This document shows, in pieces, positions 1 through 9,033 of a DNA stretch of 64,000 bases. The position numbers were made by a program, and so were the translations under genes. Position 1 is the first letter of the stretch; each line of letters starts with the position of its first letter. The notes under the pieces were generated by a model that was not told where the DNA came from, ran no database searches, and saw only the letters and a program-made list of their open reading frames with translations. The stretch comes from Marifrigoribacter sp965178585 (GTDB lineage Bacteria; Bacteroidota; Bacteroidia; Flavobacteriales; Flavobacteriaceae): NCBI GenBank assembly GCA_965178585.1, contig OZ238267.1, positions 620,001-684,000 on the forward strand, in the 5' to 3' direction.

Positions 1-781
1 AGTCACTAATAATTCTAGTATCTCTAAAACCGTTAGATCTAAATGTTGTTAACATGGACTCTTTATCTGTTTCAAAGGTAGATTCAGTAAATTTTGATCT
101 TTTCCAGATACGAAAGAATGATTTTTCTTTGGTATCTTTCATAGAACTTTTTAGTTTACTATCTTTTATTTCTTGATTTCCTTTAATGTCTATAGAAGAT
201 ATTTTAACTTTTTTATTTTTATTAATCTTTACAGTTAGGTGTTTGGAGAATTCAATACCTAAAGAATCTGCATAAGGTACAGTTATGATATCTACCTCTG
301 TGTTAAAATAACCTTCCTCTCTATATTTCTTTTTAATATAGTTTTTGGTTGTTGTGATAAGGTTTTTTGTGATTTTTATTCCAGGCTTTAAATTATTGTC
401 CTTAATAATTTCCTTCTTTTTTCCTTTTTTGACACCAACGATAGTAACATCTTTTATTTTGGGTAGTTCTACTATATGTAATTCTAGATCTACTTCATCT
501 CCTACAATGTTGGTAACATAAAAAGCTATATCACTAAAAAGTCCTTGCTCCCAAAGTTTCCTTGTTATTTCACTTAGTTTTTCGCCAGGAATAAAAATTC
601 GATCTCCTACTTTTAGTCCTGTAAAAGCAATAACTGTTTTTTCATTAAAACTTTGTTCTCCAGAAACAGTTAATGATTTTATAGTATATTTTTTATTCCC
701 TTGTAGCGGTAATTGCTGTGCAGAAAGAGTAAAAGCAAAGAGTATTGTAAATAATAAAATACAATAAGTCTTTTTATACAT
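1..781 (-). CDS. bamA: BamA outer-membrane assembly factor, N-terminal part (cut by window edge)
   Basis: Reading right to left from an ATG at 781, the frame stays open to base 1, giving about 260 residues. It starts with a signal peptide (MYKKTYCILLFTILFALTLSAQ-like, cleavage after SAQ) followed by POTRA-type repeats: blocks such as 'VGDRIFIPGEKLSEITRKL' and 'WEQGLFSDIAFYV', then 'KKYREEGYFNTEV', are typical of periplasmic POTRA modules. BamA inserts beta-barrel proteins into the outer membrane. The barrel lies outside the window. It is the last visible gene of a minus-strand operon, 16 nt after uppS, the order known from other Bacteroidetes (porG-uppS-bamA). A TamA-like paralogue is less likely given this context. 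Confidence 0.88.
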   Translation of the reverse strand, partial: MYKKTYCILLFTILFAFTLSAQQLPLQGNKKYTIKSLTVSGEQSFNEKTVIAFTGLKVGDRIFIPGEKLSEITRKLWEQGLFSDIAFYVTNIVGDEVDLELHIVELPKIKDVTIVGVKKGKKKEIIKDNNLKPGIKITKNLITTTKNYIKKKYREEGYFNTEVDIITVPYADSLGIEFSKHLTVKINKNKKVKISSIDIKGNQEIKDSKLKSSMKDTKEKSFFRIWKRSKFTESTFETDKESMLTTFRSNGFRDTRIISD

Positions 782-797
782 ATTCAATAGTGGACTA

Positions 798-1538
798 TTA
801 TTTAAGTTGTTCACTTGTCTTTCCAAATCTTCGTTCTCTGTTTTGATAATTTAATATTGCCTCAAAAAGGTTTTCTTTGTTAAAATCTGGCCAAAGTGTC
901 TCTGTAAAGTACAATTCAGCATACGCAATTTGCCAAAGTAAAAAATTGCTAATACGTTGCTCACCACTGGTGCGTATTAGTAAATCTACGTCTGGTAAAT
1001 TTCGTGTGTAAAGATGATTATTAATTACCGATTTGTCAATATTTTCGGGCGAAATTAGGTTATTTTTAACTTTAAGACTAATCTCTTGAATAGTTTTTAT
1101 TAATTCTTCTCTAGAGCCGTAGCTCAATGCAAGTGTTAAAGTAAGTCTTGTATTGTTTTTTGTTTTCTCAACAACATCTTTAAGCTCAATGAATACTTTA
1201 TCTGGCAAGGAGTCAATATTACCAATTGTTGTGAGTTTTATATTGTTTTTTTGAAGAGTTTTTAGTTCTTTTTTTAATGATGAAATTAGTAGTTTCATCA
1301 ATAAATCTACTTCTAATTTTGGACGATTCCAGTTTTCTGATGAAAATGCATATAGTGTTAAATATTTAACATTGATTTCTGCACAAGCTTCTACTACTCT
1401 CTTAACTGTTTTTGCTCCATTTTGATGCCCTATATTTCTAAGAAGCCCTTTCTTTTTAGCCCATCTGCCATTCCCATCCATAATAATTGCTATATGGGTT
1501 GGTAAATTAGTAAGGTTTATTTTTTTTAATAGGCTCAT
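798..1538 (-). CDS. uppS: Isoprenyl transferase / undecaprenyl diphosphate synthase
   Basis: The 246-residue protein is a cis-prenyltransferase that condenses isopentenyl diphosphate onto farnesyl diphosphate to make undecaprenyl diphosphate, the lipid carrier for peptidoglycan and surface glycans. The catalytic block 'IAIIMDGNGRWAKKKG' (Asp21) sits at the expected position, followed by 'LYAFSSENWNRP' and, near the C-terminus, 'DLLIRTSGEQRISNFLLWQ' with the Arg residues that bind the diphosphate. Length is normal for the family. The ATG directly abuts the porG stop codon, so translational coupling is likely. It acts at the cytoplasmic face of the inner membrane. Confidence 0.96.
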   Translation of the reverse strand: MSLLKKINLTNLPTHIAIIMDGNGRWAKKKGLLRNIGHQNGAKTVKRVVEACAEINVKYLTLYAFSSENWNRPKLEVDLLMKLLISSLKKELKTLQKNNIKLTTIGNIDSLPDKVFIELKDVVEKTKNNTRLTLTLALSYGSREELIKTIQEISLKVKNNLISPENIDKSVINNHLYTRNLPDVDLLIRTSGEQRISNFLLWQIAYAELYFTETLWPDFNKENLFEAILNYQNRERRFGKTSEQLK

Positions 1539-2231
1539 TTAAAAATTACAATAGCAAGGTTTTCTTCCAAAAGTGTAAGTTAATGTTATTCCTGTAAAAA
1601 CGTACCAATCATTATTATTGACATTTCCAAAACTTAAATTATCTTGACTGTCTCTTACTTTATTAGGATTACTTCCATCCAGATTATCTGTGAAAGTATA
1701 TCGTGCTCCAATTTCTGCTGCTAAAACAAATTTTGTTCCGAGTGTTGTTTTATAGCCTACTACCATAGGAATTGCAACGGATCCGGCTTTACCATCTTCA
1801 ACTATTACATCATCATTCCTTTTAACTAAAGAGTTGTATCTAGTATAGGATAAACCTGTAAATAAATAGGGTGTATGTGCGTGTTGCCCGCTATACATAC
1901 TAAATTCCCAAAATGTGTATTCAAGTCCTACCGTAAGTTCAATTAGACTATTCTCAAATTTATAACCTCTTTCGTTTCTTCTTGTATCTGAAGATTTACT
2001 ATCATCACCTTCAATTTGTCCAAATAAAAGAGTGCCTCTAAAAGAATGTCTAGGGCTTCTGTTCCATTTAAAAAGAGCTCCAAAAACGGGTGTTTTAGGT
2101 GCAATATAAGTGGTACTACCAACGTCACCTATATAATTTGCAGCGCCTAAAAATCCACCAATCTCATAAGTTTGAGATTGCATAAATAAGGGTGTAAATA
2201 ATACTAATAATATAACGGTAAATAACCTCAT
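1539..2231 (-). CDS. porG: PorG-like outer-membrane component of the type IX secretion system (DUF6089 family)
   Basis: The start is placed at the ATG at 2231 because it opens a clean signal peptide (MRLFTVILLVLFTPLFMQSQ). The resulting protein has about 230 residues; an upstream start would add 13 residues in front of the signal peptide. The mature part has an N-terminal 'YEIGGFLGAANYIGDVG' segment characteristic of the DUF6089/PorG family, alternating amphipathic beta strands, and ends 'TFGRKPCYCNF' with a terminal Phe, as expected for a small outer-membrane barrel. PorG is a known T9SS core component in Porphyromonas, where it lies next to uppS and bamA as here. The T9SS cargo proteins elsewhere in this window fit. 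The family call is firm; the T9SS role is inferred from family and synteny. Confidence 0.78.
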   Translation of the reverse strand: MRLFTVILLVLFTPLFMQSQTYEIGGFLGAANYIGDVGSTTYIAPKTPVFGALFKWNRSPRHSFRGTLLFGQIEGDDSKSSDTRRNERGYKFENSLIELTVGLEYTFWEFSMYSGQHAHTPYLFTGLSYTRYNSLVKRNDDVIVEDGKAGSVAIPMVVGYKTTLGTKFVLAAEIGARYTFTDNLDGSNPNKVRDSQDNLSFGNVNNNDWYVFTGITLTYTFGRKPCYCNF

Positions 2232-2329
2232 AAAGCTAAAAGTCTGCAAATATAATAATAAACTTGGCATCTAGGAACTATATGTTGAATAGTCTCTGTT
2301 GATTAACAAAAATAAAAACGATTTATTGT

Positions 2330-3214
2330 TTAATTTCGTTTGTCTTCACCCCATAATAATTTTTTTCGAAGTGTTTTTATAAAACTATCTTCAGAAAGCT
2401 GAACCAGTTTTATATGGAATGGAGCTTTATTAATGGTTATAATGGTATTGTTTTTTAGAGTAGCAATTCTAGAATCTAATGAAACTAAATGCGATTTACC
2501 TCTACCCGAAACTTTTAATGTTATAGTGCAATTGTCAGGAACTACAAGAGGTCTTGCATTTAAATTATGTGGAGCAATGGGAGTGATGACCATACTGTTG
2601 GTACTTGGGTCGATGACAGGTCCACCACAACTTAATGAATAACCTGTAGACCCAGTTGGTGTAGAAACTATTAACCCGTCAGACCAATAGGATGTTAAAT
2701 GTTTGTCGTTAACTAAGGTTTCCACCTTAATCATAGAAGTAGTGTTTTTTCTATTTACAGCAATTTCATTTAAGGCAAAATTAAGGGGCTGAATTTCTTC
2801 AATTTTTGGATCGGTTGAAATTGAAAGTAAACTTCTTTCCGAAATAAAATAATTTCCATTTAATATTTGGTGTAATTTATCTGTAATTTCTTCTTTTTGG
2901 ATGGTTGCCAAAAAGCCCAACCTACCTGTGTTAATTCCAATTATTGGAATACCGAAATCTTTTACATAGGTAACGGATTTTAATAAGGTTCCATCACCAC
3001 CAATACTTATAAAAAAATCATAACTGCCATCAATTTCTTTAAAAGAAGAGATTTTAGAATAATTTTTAGAGATTTCTTTATTCTTATTGATGCTTTTTAA
3101 AAATTTTTCTTCAACAACTATTTCTACATTTTTATTTTGAAGTGCATCAAGAATATATTGTATGTAGATTTCAGAATCTTCGTGATAAAACTGTCCGTAA
3201 ACACCTATTTTCAT
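2330..3214 (-). CDS. nadK: NAD kinase
   Basis: The 294-residue protein phosphorylates NAD to NADP in the cytosol. The signature 'ISIGGDGTLLKSV' (GGDG at residues 72-75) and the motifs 'GINTGRLGFLA', 'NEIAVNRK' and 'STPTGSTGYSLSCGGPVI' are all present and in the usual order. Length matches bacterial ATP-NAD kinases. It follows the CBS protein gene by 4 nt and precedes porG by about 100 nt, so it is probably cotranscribed with the envelope operon, a flavobacterial arrangement. Confidence 0.96.
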   Translation of the reverse strand: MKIGVYGQFYHEDSEIYIQYILDALQNKNVEIVVEEKFLKSINKNKEISKNYSKISSFKEIDGSYDFFISIGGDGTLLKSVTYVKDFGIPIIGINTGRLGFLATIQKEEITDKLHQILNGNYFISERSLLSISTDPKIEEIQPLNFALNEIAVNRKNTTSMIKVETLVNDKHLTSYWSDGLIVSTPTGSTGYSLSCGGPVIDPSTNSMVITPIAPHNLNARPLVVPDNCTITLKVSGRGKSHLVSLDSRIATLKNNTIITINKAPFHIKLVQLSEDSFIKTLRKKLLWGEDKRN

Positions 3215-3218
3215 AAAA

Positions 3219-3893
3219 TTAAATATTTAGGTATTTGTCTAAATAGTTAGAACGATCCTTTAAGTCTTCAATAAAACGATCTTCTTCATGGTTGGAAATT
3301 ACATGATAATTGTAGCGTCTAAAAGTTTGTACAATTGCATTCATTCCAATATGTCCTATTTTTATAGTAGCTTGAACTACATCTTCATCCATTTTTGAAA
3401 TAAAAACTCCTAATATCTTAGCATTATTAGATTCAATTATCTGGCAAATTTCACTAAAAGAATAATCTCTTTGATCCTTTTCAATTACAATAATACCACC
3501 AGCTTCATTTAAAAACGGAGTGTTGTTAAATAATGCCATTATATCACTTAATTCGTAATAACCTAAATAGACATTGTCTTTAGATAGTACAGGCATTATA
3601 TTGCTGTTATACATTGCAAATGCTTCCAATATATCTAACCAATTAGTGCTTTCTCTCACAAAAAAAGTTTCTAAAGCATATAGGTAATCATTCAATTGTT
3701 TAGTTCCTTCAAAACAATGAGCATCATTTTCAGAAATACAACCTACATATATTCCATCTTTTTTTACAGGTACGTGAGAGTAAGTAAGTTGATTAAATAT
3801 ATTTTGAACCTCTAATATGTTAGCTTCAACATTAAAAGGCGCGATGTCGTTAATTATGTATTGTTGTGTATTCACAATCGTTATTTTTTGCAA
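3219..3893 (-). CDS. CBS domain protein with C-terminal ACT-like domain
   Basis: The 224-residue cytosolic protein has two CBS motifs in its first half ('FNQLTYSHVPVKKDGIYVG' and 'FAMYNSNIMPVLSKDNVYLGYY') and an ACT-like region after 'GGIIVIEKDQRDYSFSEIC'. CBS pairs bind adenine nucleotides and ACT domains bind small ligands, so a regulatory or sensor role is likely, but the target is unknown. It is the first gene of the minus-strand operon ending in bamA and is transcribed divergently from pdxJ, with 66 bp between the two starts. The association with nadK is conserved in flavobacteria, which suggests a link to nucleotide status. Confidence 0.85.
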   Translation of the reverse strand: MQKITIVNTQQYIINDIAPFNVEANILEVQNIFNQLTYSHVPVKKDGIYVGCISENDAHCFEGTKQLNDYLYALETFFVRESTNWLDILEAFAMYNSNIMPVLSKDNVYLGYYELSDIMALFNNTPFLNEAGGIIVIEKDQRDYSFSEICQIIESNNAKILGVFISKMDEDVVQATIKIGHIGMNAIVQTFRRYNYHVISNHEEDRFIEDLKDRSNYLDKYLNI

Positions 3894-3932
3894 ATTACTT
3901 AAAAAATAGCTTTAAATGCATAGTTCAAATTG

Positions 3933-3940
3933 TATTTTTG
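3933..3940 (+). promoter_or_regulatory. Putative Bacteroidetes -7 promoter element for pdxJ
   Basis: The octamer TATTTTTG fits the Bacteroidetes -7 consensus TAnnTTTG and lies 19 bp before the pdxJ ATG. No clear -33 TTG is present about 20 bp upstream (there is a TTTA), so this is a moderate call. It would give a very short leader. Confidence 0.45.
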
Positions 3941-3959
3941 ACGTTTTAAAAAATATATT

Positions 3960-4673
3960 ATGACTAAATTAAGTGTCAATATTAATAAAATTGCAACTTT
4001 ACGGAATTCAAGAGGGGGTAATACACCTAGTGTTATACAAGCAGCAATAGATGTTCAAAAGTTTGGAGCTGAAGGAGTAACTATACATCCACGTCCAGAC
4101 GAAAGACATATTCGGTATCAAGATGCGTATGATATAAAACCCATCATAACAACAGAGTATAATATTGAAGGAAATCCAATTGAGTCTTTTTTAAAAATGG
4201 TTTTTGAAATTAAACCAACTCAAGTAACATTGGTTCCAGATGCAATAGATGCATTAACGTCTAATGCTGGTTGGGATACAATTAAGAATAAAGAATTTTT
4301 ATCTGAAATCATTTCAGAATGTAAAAGACAAGACATTAGAACGTCTATATTTATAGATCCTAATTTAGCAATGATTGAAGGAGCTGCTGAAACTGGTGCA
4401 GATCGGATTGAATTATATACTGAAGAATTTGCCAAACAATATGGATTGGGAAATAAAAAAGCAATTGAATCTTATACAGAATGTGCAATAAGAGCTAATG
4501 AATTAGGACTAGGTATTAATGCAGGTCATGACTTATCTCTAGAAAACATTCGATTTTTTAAGGAAAATATTCCTAATCTATTAGAAGTATCGATAGGTCA
4601 CGCATTAATTTGCGAGTCTATTTATTTGGGGATGGAAAATGTAATTGGCGATTATTTGCAAAAATTAATATAA
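3960..4673 (+). CDS. pdxJ: Pyridoxine 5'-phosphate synthase
   Basis: The 237-residue TIM-barrel enzyme makes pyridoxine 5'-phosphate from deoxyxylulose 5-phosphate and 3-amino-2-oxopropyl phosphate, the last ring-closing step of the DXP-dependent vitamin B6 pathway. Recognisable blocks are 'LSVNINKIATLRNSRGG', 'GVTIHPRPDERHIRYQD', 'TLVPDA' and 'GLGINAGHDLSLENI'. Its Arg and His residues match the family's phosphate-binding and catalytic positions. The stop codon overlaps the next gene's ATG (TAATG), indicating coupling to the hydrolase. Confidence 0.96.
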   Translation: MTKLSVNINKIATLRNSRGGNTPSVIQAAIDVQKFGAEGVTIHPRPDERHIRYQDAYDIKPIITTEYNIEGNPIESFLKMVFEIKPTQVTLVPDAIDALTSNAGWDTIKNKEFLSEIISECKRQDIRTSIFIDPNLAMIEGAAETGADRIELYTEEFAKQYGLGNKKAIESYTECAIRANELGLGINAGHDLSLENIRFFKENIPNLLEVSIGHALICESIYLGMENVIGDYLQKLI

Positions 4674-5458
4674 TGTTACTTCATTCAAATATTATTGGAG
4701 AAGGAAAGTCATTTGTTATACTTCATGGTTTTATGGGAATGGGTGATAACTGGAAAACACTAGGTAAAAAATTTAGTGAGTTGGGTTATCAAGTACATTT
4801 AGTAGATCAACGTAATCACGGTAGAAGTTTTCATAATGAGTCTTTTAGTTATGAGGTAATGGTGGAAGATTTAAAGCACTATTGTGACATTTATAATTTA
4901 AAAAATTTAGTATTATTAGGTCATTCCATGGGGGGAAAAACAGCTATGAATTTTGCGGTTACCTATCCAGAAATGGTTTCAAAATTGATAGTAGCCGATA
5001 TTTCCCCAAAATTTTACCCATTACATCATCAAGATATATTAAAAGCATTGTCTTCATTAGATTTTAATGTAATTAAATCAAGAAAACAAGCAGATGAAGT
5101 GCTTTCTGTTTATATAAAATCGATGGGGGTTAAGTTGTTTTTACTTAAAAACTTATATTGGGTTGAAAAGGAGAAATTAGGATTGCGAATAAACTTACCC
5201 GTATTAATAAAGAATATTGAAGAAGTAGGTAAAGAGCTTTCAGGAACTTTAAAATTTAATGGAGATACTTTGTTTATAAAAGGAGCAAGCTCCAATTATA
5301 TTGAATTGGAAGATGAGTTTTTAATAAAGCACCATTTTCCTAATTCTAAAATCAAACCCATTACCAATGCAGGACATTGGTTGCATGCCGAAAACCCAGT
5401 TGATTTTTATAATGAAGTTCAAAACTTCATATCTTTAGAGAATGAATTTTTTTATTAA
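4673..5458 (+). CDS. Alpha/beta-fold hydrolase (YbfF-like esterase)
   Basis: The start is set at the ATG at 4673, which overlaps the pdxJ stop by one base and gives 261 residues beginning MLLHSNIIGEGKSF. The frame is open further upstream but only inside pdxJ. Family motifs are 'FVILHGFMGMGDNWK' (oxyanion hole), the nucleophile elbow 'LLGHSMGGKTAMNFA' with Ser, and a C-terminal 'ITNAGHWLHAENP' holding the catalytic His. It is a soluble cytosolic esterase or acyl hydrolase with unknown substrate. Linkage to pdxJ is common in flavobacteria but does not reveal its substrate. Confidence 0.9.
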   Translation: MLLHSNIIGEGKSFVILHGFMGMGDNWKTLGKKFSELGYQVHLVDQRNHGRSFHNESFSYEVMVEDLKHYCDIYNLKNLVLLGHSMGGKTAMNFAVTYPEMVSKLIVADISPKFYPLHHQDILKALSSLDFNVIKSRKQADEVLSVYIKSMGVKLFLLKNLYWVEKEKLGLRINLPVLIKNIEEVGKELSGTLKFNGDTLFIKGASSNYIELEDEFLIKHHFPNSKIKPITNAGHWLHAENPVDFYNEVQNFISLENEFFY

Positions 5459-7145
5459 TTTAAAGAAAAGTTTTCTAATTGTATTTTTGTTAATATTCGT
5501 CAATCCTTTGTTTGCTCAAATTAACAACGAAAAATTACAAAATATTTACGGTAAAGTTACTTATTTAAATGTTGCATTACCTAAAGTTAATGTTACTCTA
5601 AATAAAAATAAGCAAGGGATTGAAACAGATATAAAAGGGGAGTATTTAATAAAAGCTAAATCTGGTGATATAATTAAGTATAGTTACATAGGTTTTGAAA
5701 CAATAAGTATCTTAATTGAGGATATAACAAGCGTTTTAAATATAAAAATGTTTGTAAAAACTAATGAACTAGATGAGGTCGTTGTAAAATCTACTAATAA
5801 TGAAAACGACTTTAATAAATCTAAACGAAAATTTTCAACCTCAAAAGGAGAGATAAACCCAGAAACATCAGGTTATTCCATAGCCTATGTTAATGGTGAT
5901 AAAATAGATTTAGGTTACATTTCTTTAGCAGAAGCACTAGATGGAAAAGTTGCAGGTGTTAGAAAAGATCCAAGTACCGGTAAACTTTCTATTAGAAATA
6001 ATACAACTATTTTATGGGAAGTTGATGGAATAATTTTTAACGATGAACCACCTATTAGTTTAAGTGAAATTGAAAGTGTCCATATACTTAAATCTTTAGG
6101 AGCAACCAATCAATATGGAAGTATGGGGGTTGGGGGTGTTGTAGTGATTACTACTAAAAACAGTGGAAATAATACTATTAATCAACATAAAAAGAATATT
6201 TCTGAGCAATACACCAATAAATCGTTTTATTATAATGATGCTATTACTACCTCTGAAGAAATTATGTGGAATAATAGCTTGACAAATATTATGAAAGGTT
6301 TTGATGACAAAAATAAAGCTTTAGAGTATTATGAAGATCATATTAAAATTCAACCAGAGAGTTATATTGAATCAATTAAAATTGCTAAGCTATTTTATGA
6401 TTATTATAAGGATCGTCTTATTTCAATTCAATTATTAAATGATCTTTTAAATAAAAACCAAGATAACCCTGAAATTTTAAAAGCAATTGGATATCAATTG
6501 GATTATATGAATGCAAAAATTGAGTCAGAAAAATTATATGAGAAAGTATTTAAGTTGCGTCCATACTATTTGCAGTCCTATAGAGATTTAGCCAATGCCT
6601 ATAAAAACAACGATAAATATAAAAGAGCTTGGCGGATGTATATGGGGTACATGTTGCAACAAAAAGATAGCAGTAATCAAAAAATAAATGAACTACATTT
6701 TAACGAAATGGAATGGCTTTATTATAATAGAAAAAATCAAGCAGGTATCAAAGAATCGTTTCTTCCAGCTAATGATATAAATGAATTTAGAAAAGAGGTG
6801 CGGATGGTTTTTGAATGGAATACTTCAGAGGCGGAGTTTGATGTTGAGTTTGTAAATCCAAATAAGCAATCTTATGTTTTTGAGTATAAATTAATCTCAA
6901 ATAAAAACTTAATAAAAAACAAAAAGAAAATGGGATCATCTAGTAATGAGTTTTTTATTGATAATTTAGGTGTAGGAGAATGGCTTGTTAATATTACATA
7001 TTTAGGGAATAAAAAACCAGAACCTACTTTTATAAAAGTAACGATATATAACAAATGGGGGAGCCCAAATCAAACCCAAAATGTGTTCGTTTATAATTTT
7101 GAAAAGGAAAATGAGAAAGTTCAATTGATTAAATTATCAAATTAA
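5442..7145 (+). CDS. TonB-plug/TPR protein without beta-barrel
   Basis: The 567-residue secreted protein has a signal peptide (hydrophobic segment ending 'VNPLFAQ'), a carboxypeptidase-regulatory-like domain (about 35-105: 'GKVTYLNVALPKVNVTLNK'), a TonB-receptor plug-like domain (about 140-245: 'LAEALDGKVAGVRKD', 'LKSLGATNQYGSMGVGGVVVITTK'), a TPR-like helical region (about 310-440) and a C-terminal beta domain starting 'VFEWNTSEAEFDVEFVNP', resembling YfaP/DUF2135. The 22-strand barrel of real TonB receptors is absent, so it cannot be a transport channel alone. It may bind a partner receptor or an envelope ligand; the role is unknown. It overlaps the hydrolase gene by 17 nt. Confidence 0.75.
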   Translation: MNFFINLKKSFLIVFLLIFVNPLFAQINNEKLQNIYGKVTYLNVALPKVNVTLNKNKQGIETDIKGEYLIKAKSGDIIKYSYIGFETISILIEDITSVLNIKMFVKTNELDEVVVKSTNNENDFNKSKRKFSTSKGEINPETSGYSIAYVNGDKIDLGYISLAEALDGKVAGVRKDPSTGKLSIRNNTTILWEVDGIIFNDEPPISLSEIESVHILKSLGATNQYGSMGVGGVVVITTKNSGNNTINQHKKNISEQYTNKSFYYNDAITTSEEIMWNNSLTNIMKGFDDKNKALEYYEDHIKIQPESYIESIKIAKLFYDYYKDRLISIQLLNDLLNKNQDNPEILKAIGYQLDYMNAKIESEKLYEKVFKLRPYYLQSYRDLANAYKNNDKYKRAWRMYMGYMLQQKDSSNQKINELHFNEMEWLYYNRKNQAGIKESFLPANDINEFRKEVRMVFEWNTSEAEFDVEFVNPNKQSYVFEYKLISNKNLIKNKKKMGSSSNEFFIDNLGVGEWLVNITYLGNKKPEPTFIKVTIYNKWGSPNQTQNVFVYNFEKENEKVQLIKLSN

Positions 7146-7191
7146 ACTTTTAAAGTTTGAGATTTTATATCTTTATAAAAAATAACTAATC

Positions 7192-7539
7192 ATGAAATTA
7201 ATATTAAAATTATTATTGACGGCAGTAGCTGTTTTTGTTCTTCAGAAAATATTGCCAGGGATATCTGTAGATAGTTTTACCGATTCTATTTGGGTAGCAT
7301 TGGTTATCGGCTTGTTAAATATTTTTGTAAGACCTTTGTTTGTGTTTTTAACCCTACCTGCAACCCTAATTACATTGGGATTGTTTTTGTTTGTTATCAA
7401 TGCTTTAATGATACAATTAGCCGGGTATTTTCTAGATTCTTTTACGGTAGCTTCTTTTTGGTGGGCTTTACTTTTTAGTGTTTTATTGTCTATTTTGCAA
7501 CCGATACTTCATTCGGTTATTGGAGAAGACAAAGACTAG
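7192..7539 (+). CDS. Small four-helix membrane protein (phage holin family 4 / YvlD-like)
   Basis: The 115-residue protein is almost entirely hydrophobic and has four predicted transmembrane helices. The segments 'LVIGLLNIFVRPLFVFLTLPATLITLGLFLFVINALMI' and 'FWWALLFSVLLSILQPIL' are typical of the Pfam 'membrane protein of unknown function / phage holin 4' family found in many non-phage chromosomes. Despite the family name nothing nearby is phage-like. It lies 46 nt downstream of the TonB-plug gene. The cellular role is unknown. Confidence 0.85.
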   Translation: MKLILKLLLTAVAVFVLQKILPGISVDSFTDSIWVALVIGLLNIFVRPLFVFLTLPATLITLGLFLFVINALMIQLAGYFLDSFTVASFWWALLFSVLLSILQPILHSVIGEDKD

Positions 7540-7561
7540 TCTTAATCAATTCTTAAAATAC

Positions 7562-7592
7562 TTGTATTGAGGGCTTTCATTTTGTATTTTTG
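7562..7592 (+). promoter_or_regulatory. Putative promoter of the trigger factor gene
   Basis: A TTG at 7562-7564 is followed after 20 bp by TATTTTTG at 7585-7592, an exact match to the Bacteroidetes -7 consensus TAnnTTTG with normal spacing. Transcription would begin near 7600, giving a leader of about 30 nt before the tig ATG. Confidence 0.65.
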
Positions 7593-7628
7593 CACTCCCA
7601 AAAATAGGGGGTAAAATTATTTTATAAA

Positions 7629-8951
7629 ATGGAGATTACAAAAAAAGACATAGACAGCTTAAACGCAGTAGTAACTGTTGAAGTTAAAGAAGAGGATTAT
7701 TCTGGTAAAGTTCAGAAAATTTTAAGCGATTACCGTAAAACGGCAAACATTCCTGGATTTAGAAAAGGACATGTGCCAATGGGAATGGTTAAAAAGCAAT
7801 ACGGAAAAGCAGTTTTAGTTGAAGAAGTAAATAAATTACTTCAAGATGCTTTACATAATTACCTTACTGAAGAAAAATTAGATGTTTTAGGTAATCCACT
7901 TCCTAAAAACGATGCAGAGATCGATTGGGATGCTCCAGATTTTACTTTTGATTTTGAATTAGGCTTGTCACCACAATTTGAAGTTGACGTAGTTGGTAAA
8001 AAAGCAATTACTCATTATAATATTGTTGCAGACGATAAAATGATCAACGATCAAGTTATTTCTATCCGTAAGCAATATGGGAAATTGATTTCTAAAAATG
8101 AAGTTGAAAAGGATGATGAAATTACAGGGACCTTTACTAATGAAGAAAAAGGAATTGATAAAAACACTTCATTTCCTCTAGATGTTATAAAAGGAAAAAC
8201 TCAACTTAAAAAGTTGATAGGAGCTAAGGTTGGAGATACAGTAGTATTAAAAACTAAAGGTTTGTTTGCAGATGATCATCAAAATCAAACCTATTTAGAC
8301 GTTTCTCACGACGATGCACATGGTTTGGAAATTGAAGTAAATTTCGAAATCAAGGAAGTAAACAAACGTGAAATGGCTGAATTAGATCAAGAATTCTTCG
8401 ATAAGATTTTTGGTAAAGATGTTGTTAAAACGGAAGATGAATTAAAAGCAAAAATTAAAGAAGACGCAGAAAGACAATTTGTTCAGCAAAGTGATCAAAA
8501 ATTGATGGACGAAGTGGTTGAATCTTTAATCACAAATACTAAGTTCGATTTACCAGGTGAGTTTCTAACCAAATGGATTCAGTTTTCAGGTGAAAAACCA
8601 ATGACTGCAGAAGAAGCAAAAGCTGAGTATGAGAAAAGCGAAAAAGGTTTGCGTTTTCAATTAATCGAAGGAAAAATTAGAAAAGAAAATGATATACAAG
8701 TTTCCTTTGAAGAATTGAAAGATTATTCTAAAAACTTAATCAAAGGACAAATGGCACAATATGGACAAACTAATCCTTCTGAAGAAGAATTGGATTCTAT
8801 TGCTGCTCGTATCATGTCTAATCAAGAAGAGGTGAAACGTCTTTCAGAACAATTAAATAGTCAAAAACTATTAAATTTCCTTAAGGAAACAGCAAAATTA
8901 AAGACAAAAGAAATTACTTACGACAAATTCATTAAGGAAGTCTATAGTTAA
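7629..8951 (+). CDS. tig: Trigger factor
   Basis: The 440-residue ribosome-associated chaperone binds nascent chains. The N-terminal ribosome-docking loop 'GFRKGHVPMGMVKKQYG' carries the conserved FRxGxxP signature. The central FKBP-like region is divergent in Bacteroidetes (about 150-245, 'DDEITGTFTNEEKG'), so peptidyl-prolyl isomerase activity may be weak. The C-terminal part is the usual long helical, charged arm. It has its own promoter and is separated from clpP by a strong terminator hairpin. The tig-clpP-clpX order links nascent chain folding with ClpXP proteolysis. Confidence 0.95.
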   Translation: MEITKKDIDSLNAVVTVEVKEEDYSGKVQKILSDYRKTANIPGFRKGHVPMGMVKKQYGKAVLVEEVNKLLQDALHNYLTEEKLDVLGNPLPKNDAEIDWDAPDFTFDFELGLSPQFEVDVVGKKAITHYNIVADDKMINDQVISIRKQYGKLISKNEVEKDDEITGTFTNEEKGIDKNTSFPLDVIKGKTQLKKLIGAKVGDTVVLKTKGLFADDHQNQTYLDVSHDDAHGLEIEVNFEIKEVNKREMAELDQEFFDKIFGKDVVKTEDELKAKIKEDAERQFVQQSDQKLMDEVVESLITNTKFDLPGEFLTKWIQFSGEKPMTAEEAKAEYEKSEKGLRFQLIEGKIRKENDIQVSFEELKDYSKNLIKGQMAQYGQTNPSEEELDSIAARIMSNQEEVKRLSEQLNSQKLLNFLKETAKLKTKEITYDKFIKEVYS

Positions 8952-8978
8952 TTCAACGATAAAATCATTATATTTAGG

Positions 8979-9010
8979 GCGTTGAACGGTAATTATTCAA
9001 CGCTTTTTTT
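8979..9010 (+). terminator. Rho-independent terminator after tig
   Basis: GCGTTGAA (8979-8986) pairs perfectly with TTCAACGC (8996-9003) across a 9-nt loop, followed at once by seven T. It should end or attenuate tig transcription before clpP. Confidence 0.85.
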
Positions 9011-9033
9011 ATATTTAAAAAACAATCATATTT

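Noticed and set aside
7192..7539. Prophage remnant suggested by the phage-holin family
   Set aside because: The family is mostly chromosomal and no other phage gene lies nearby.
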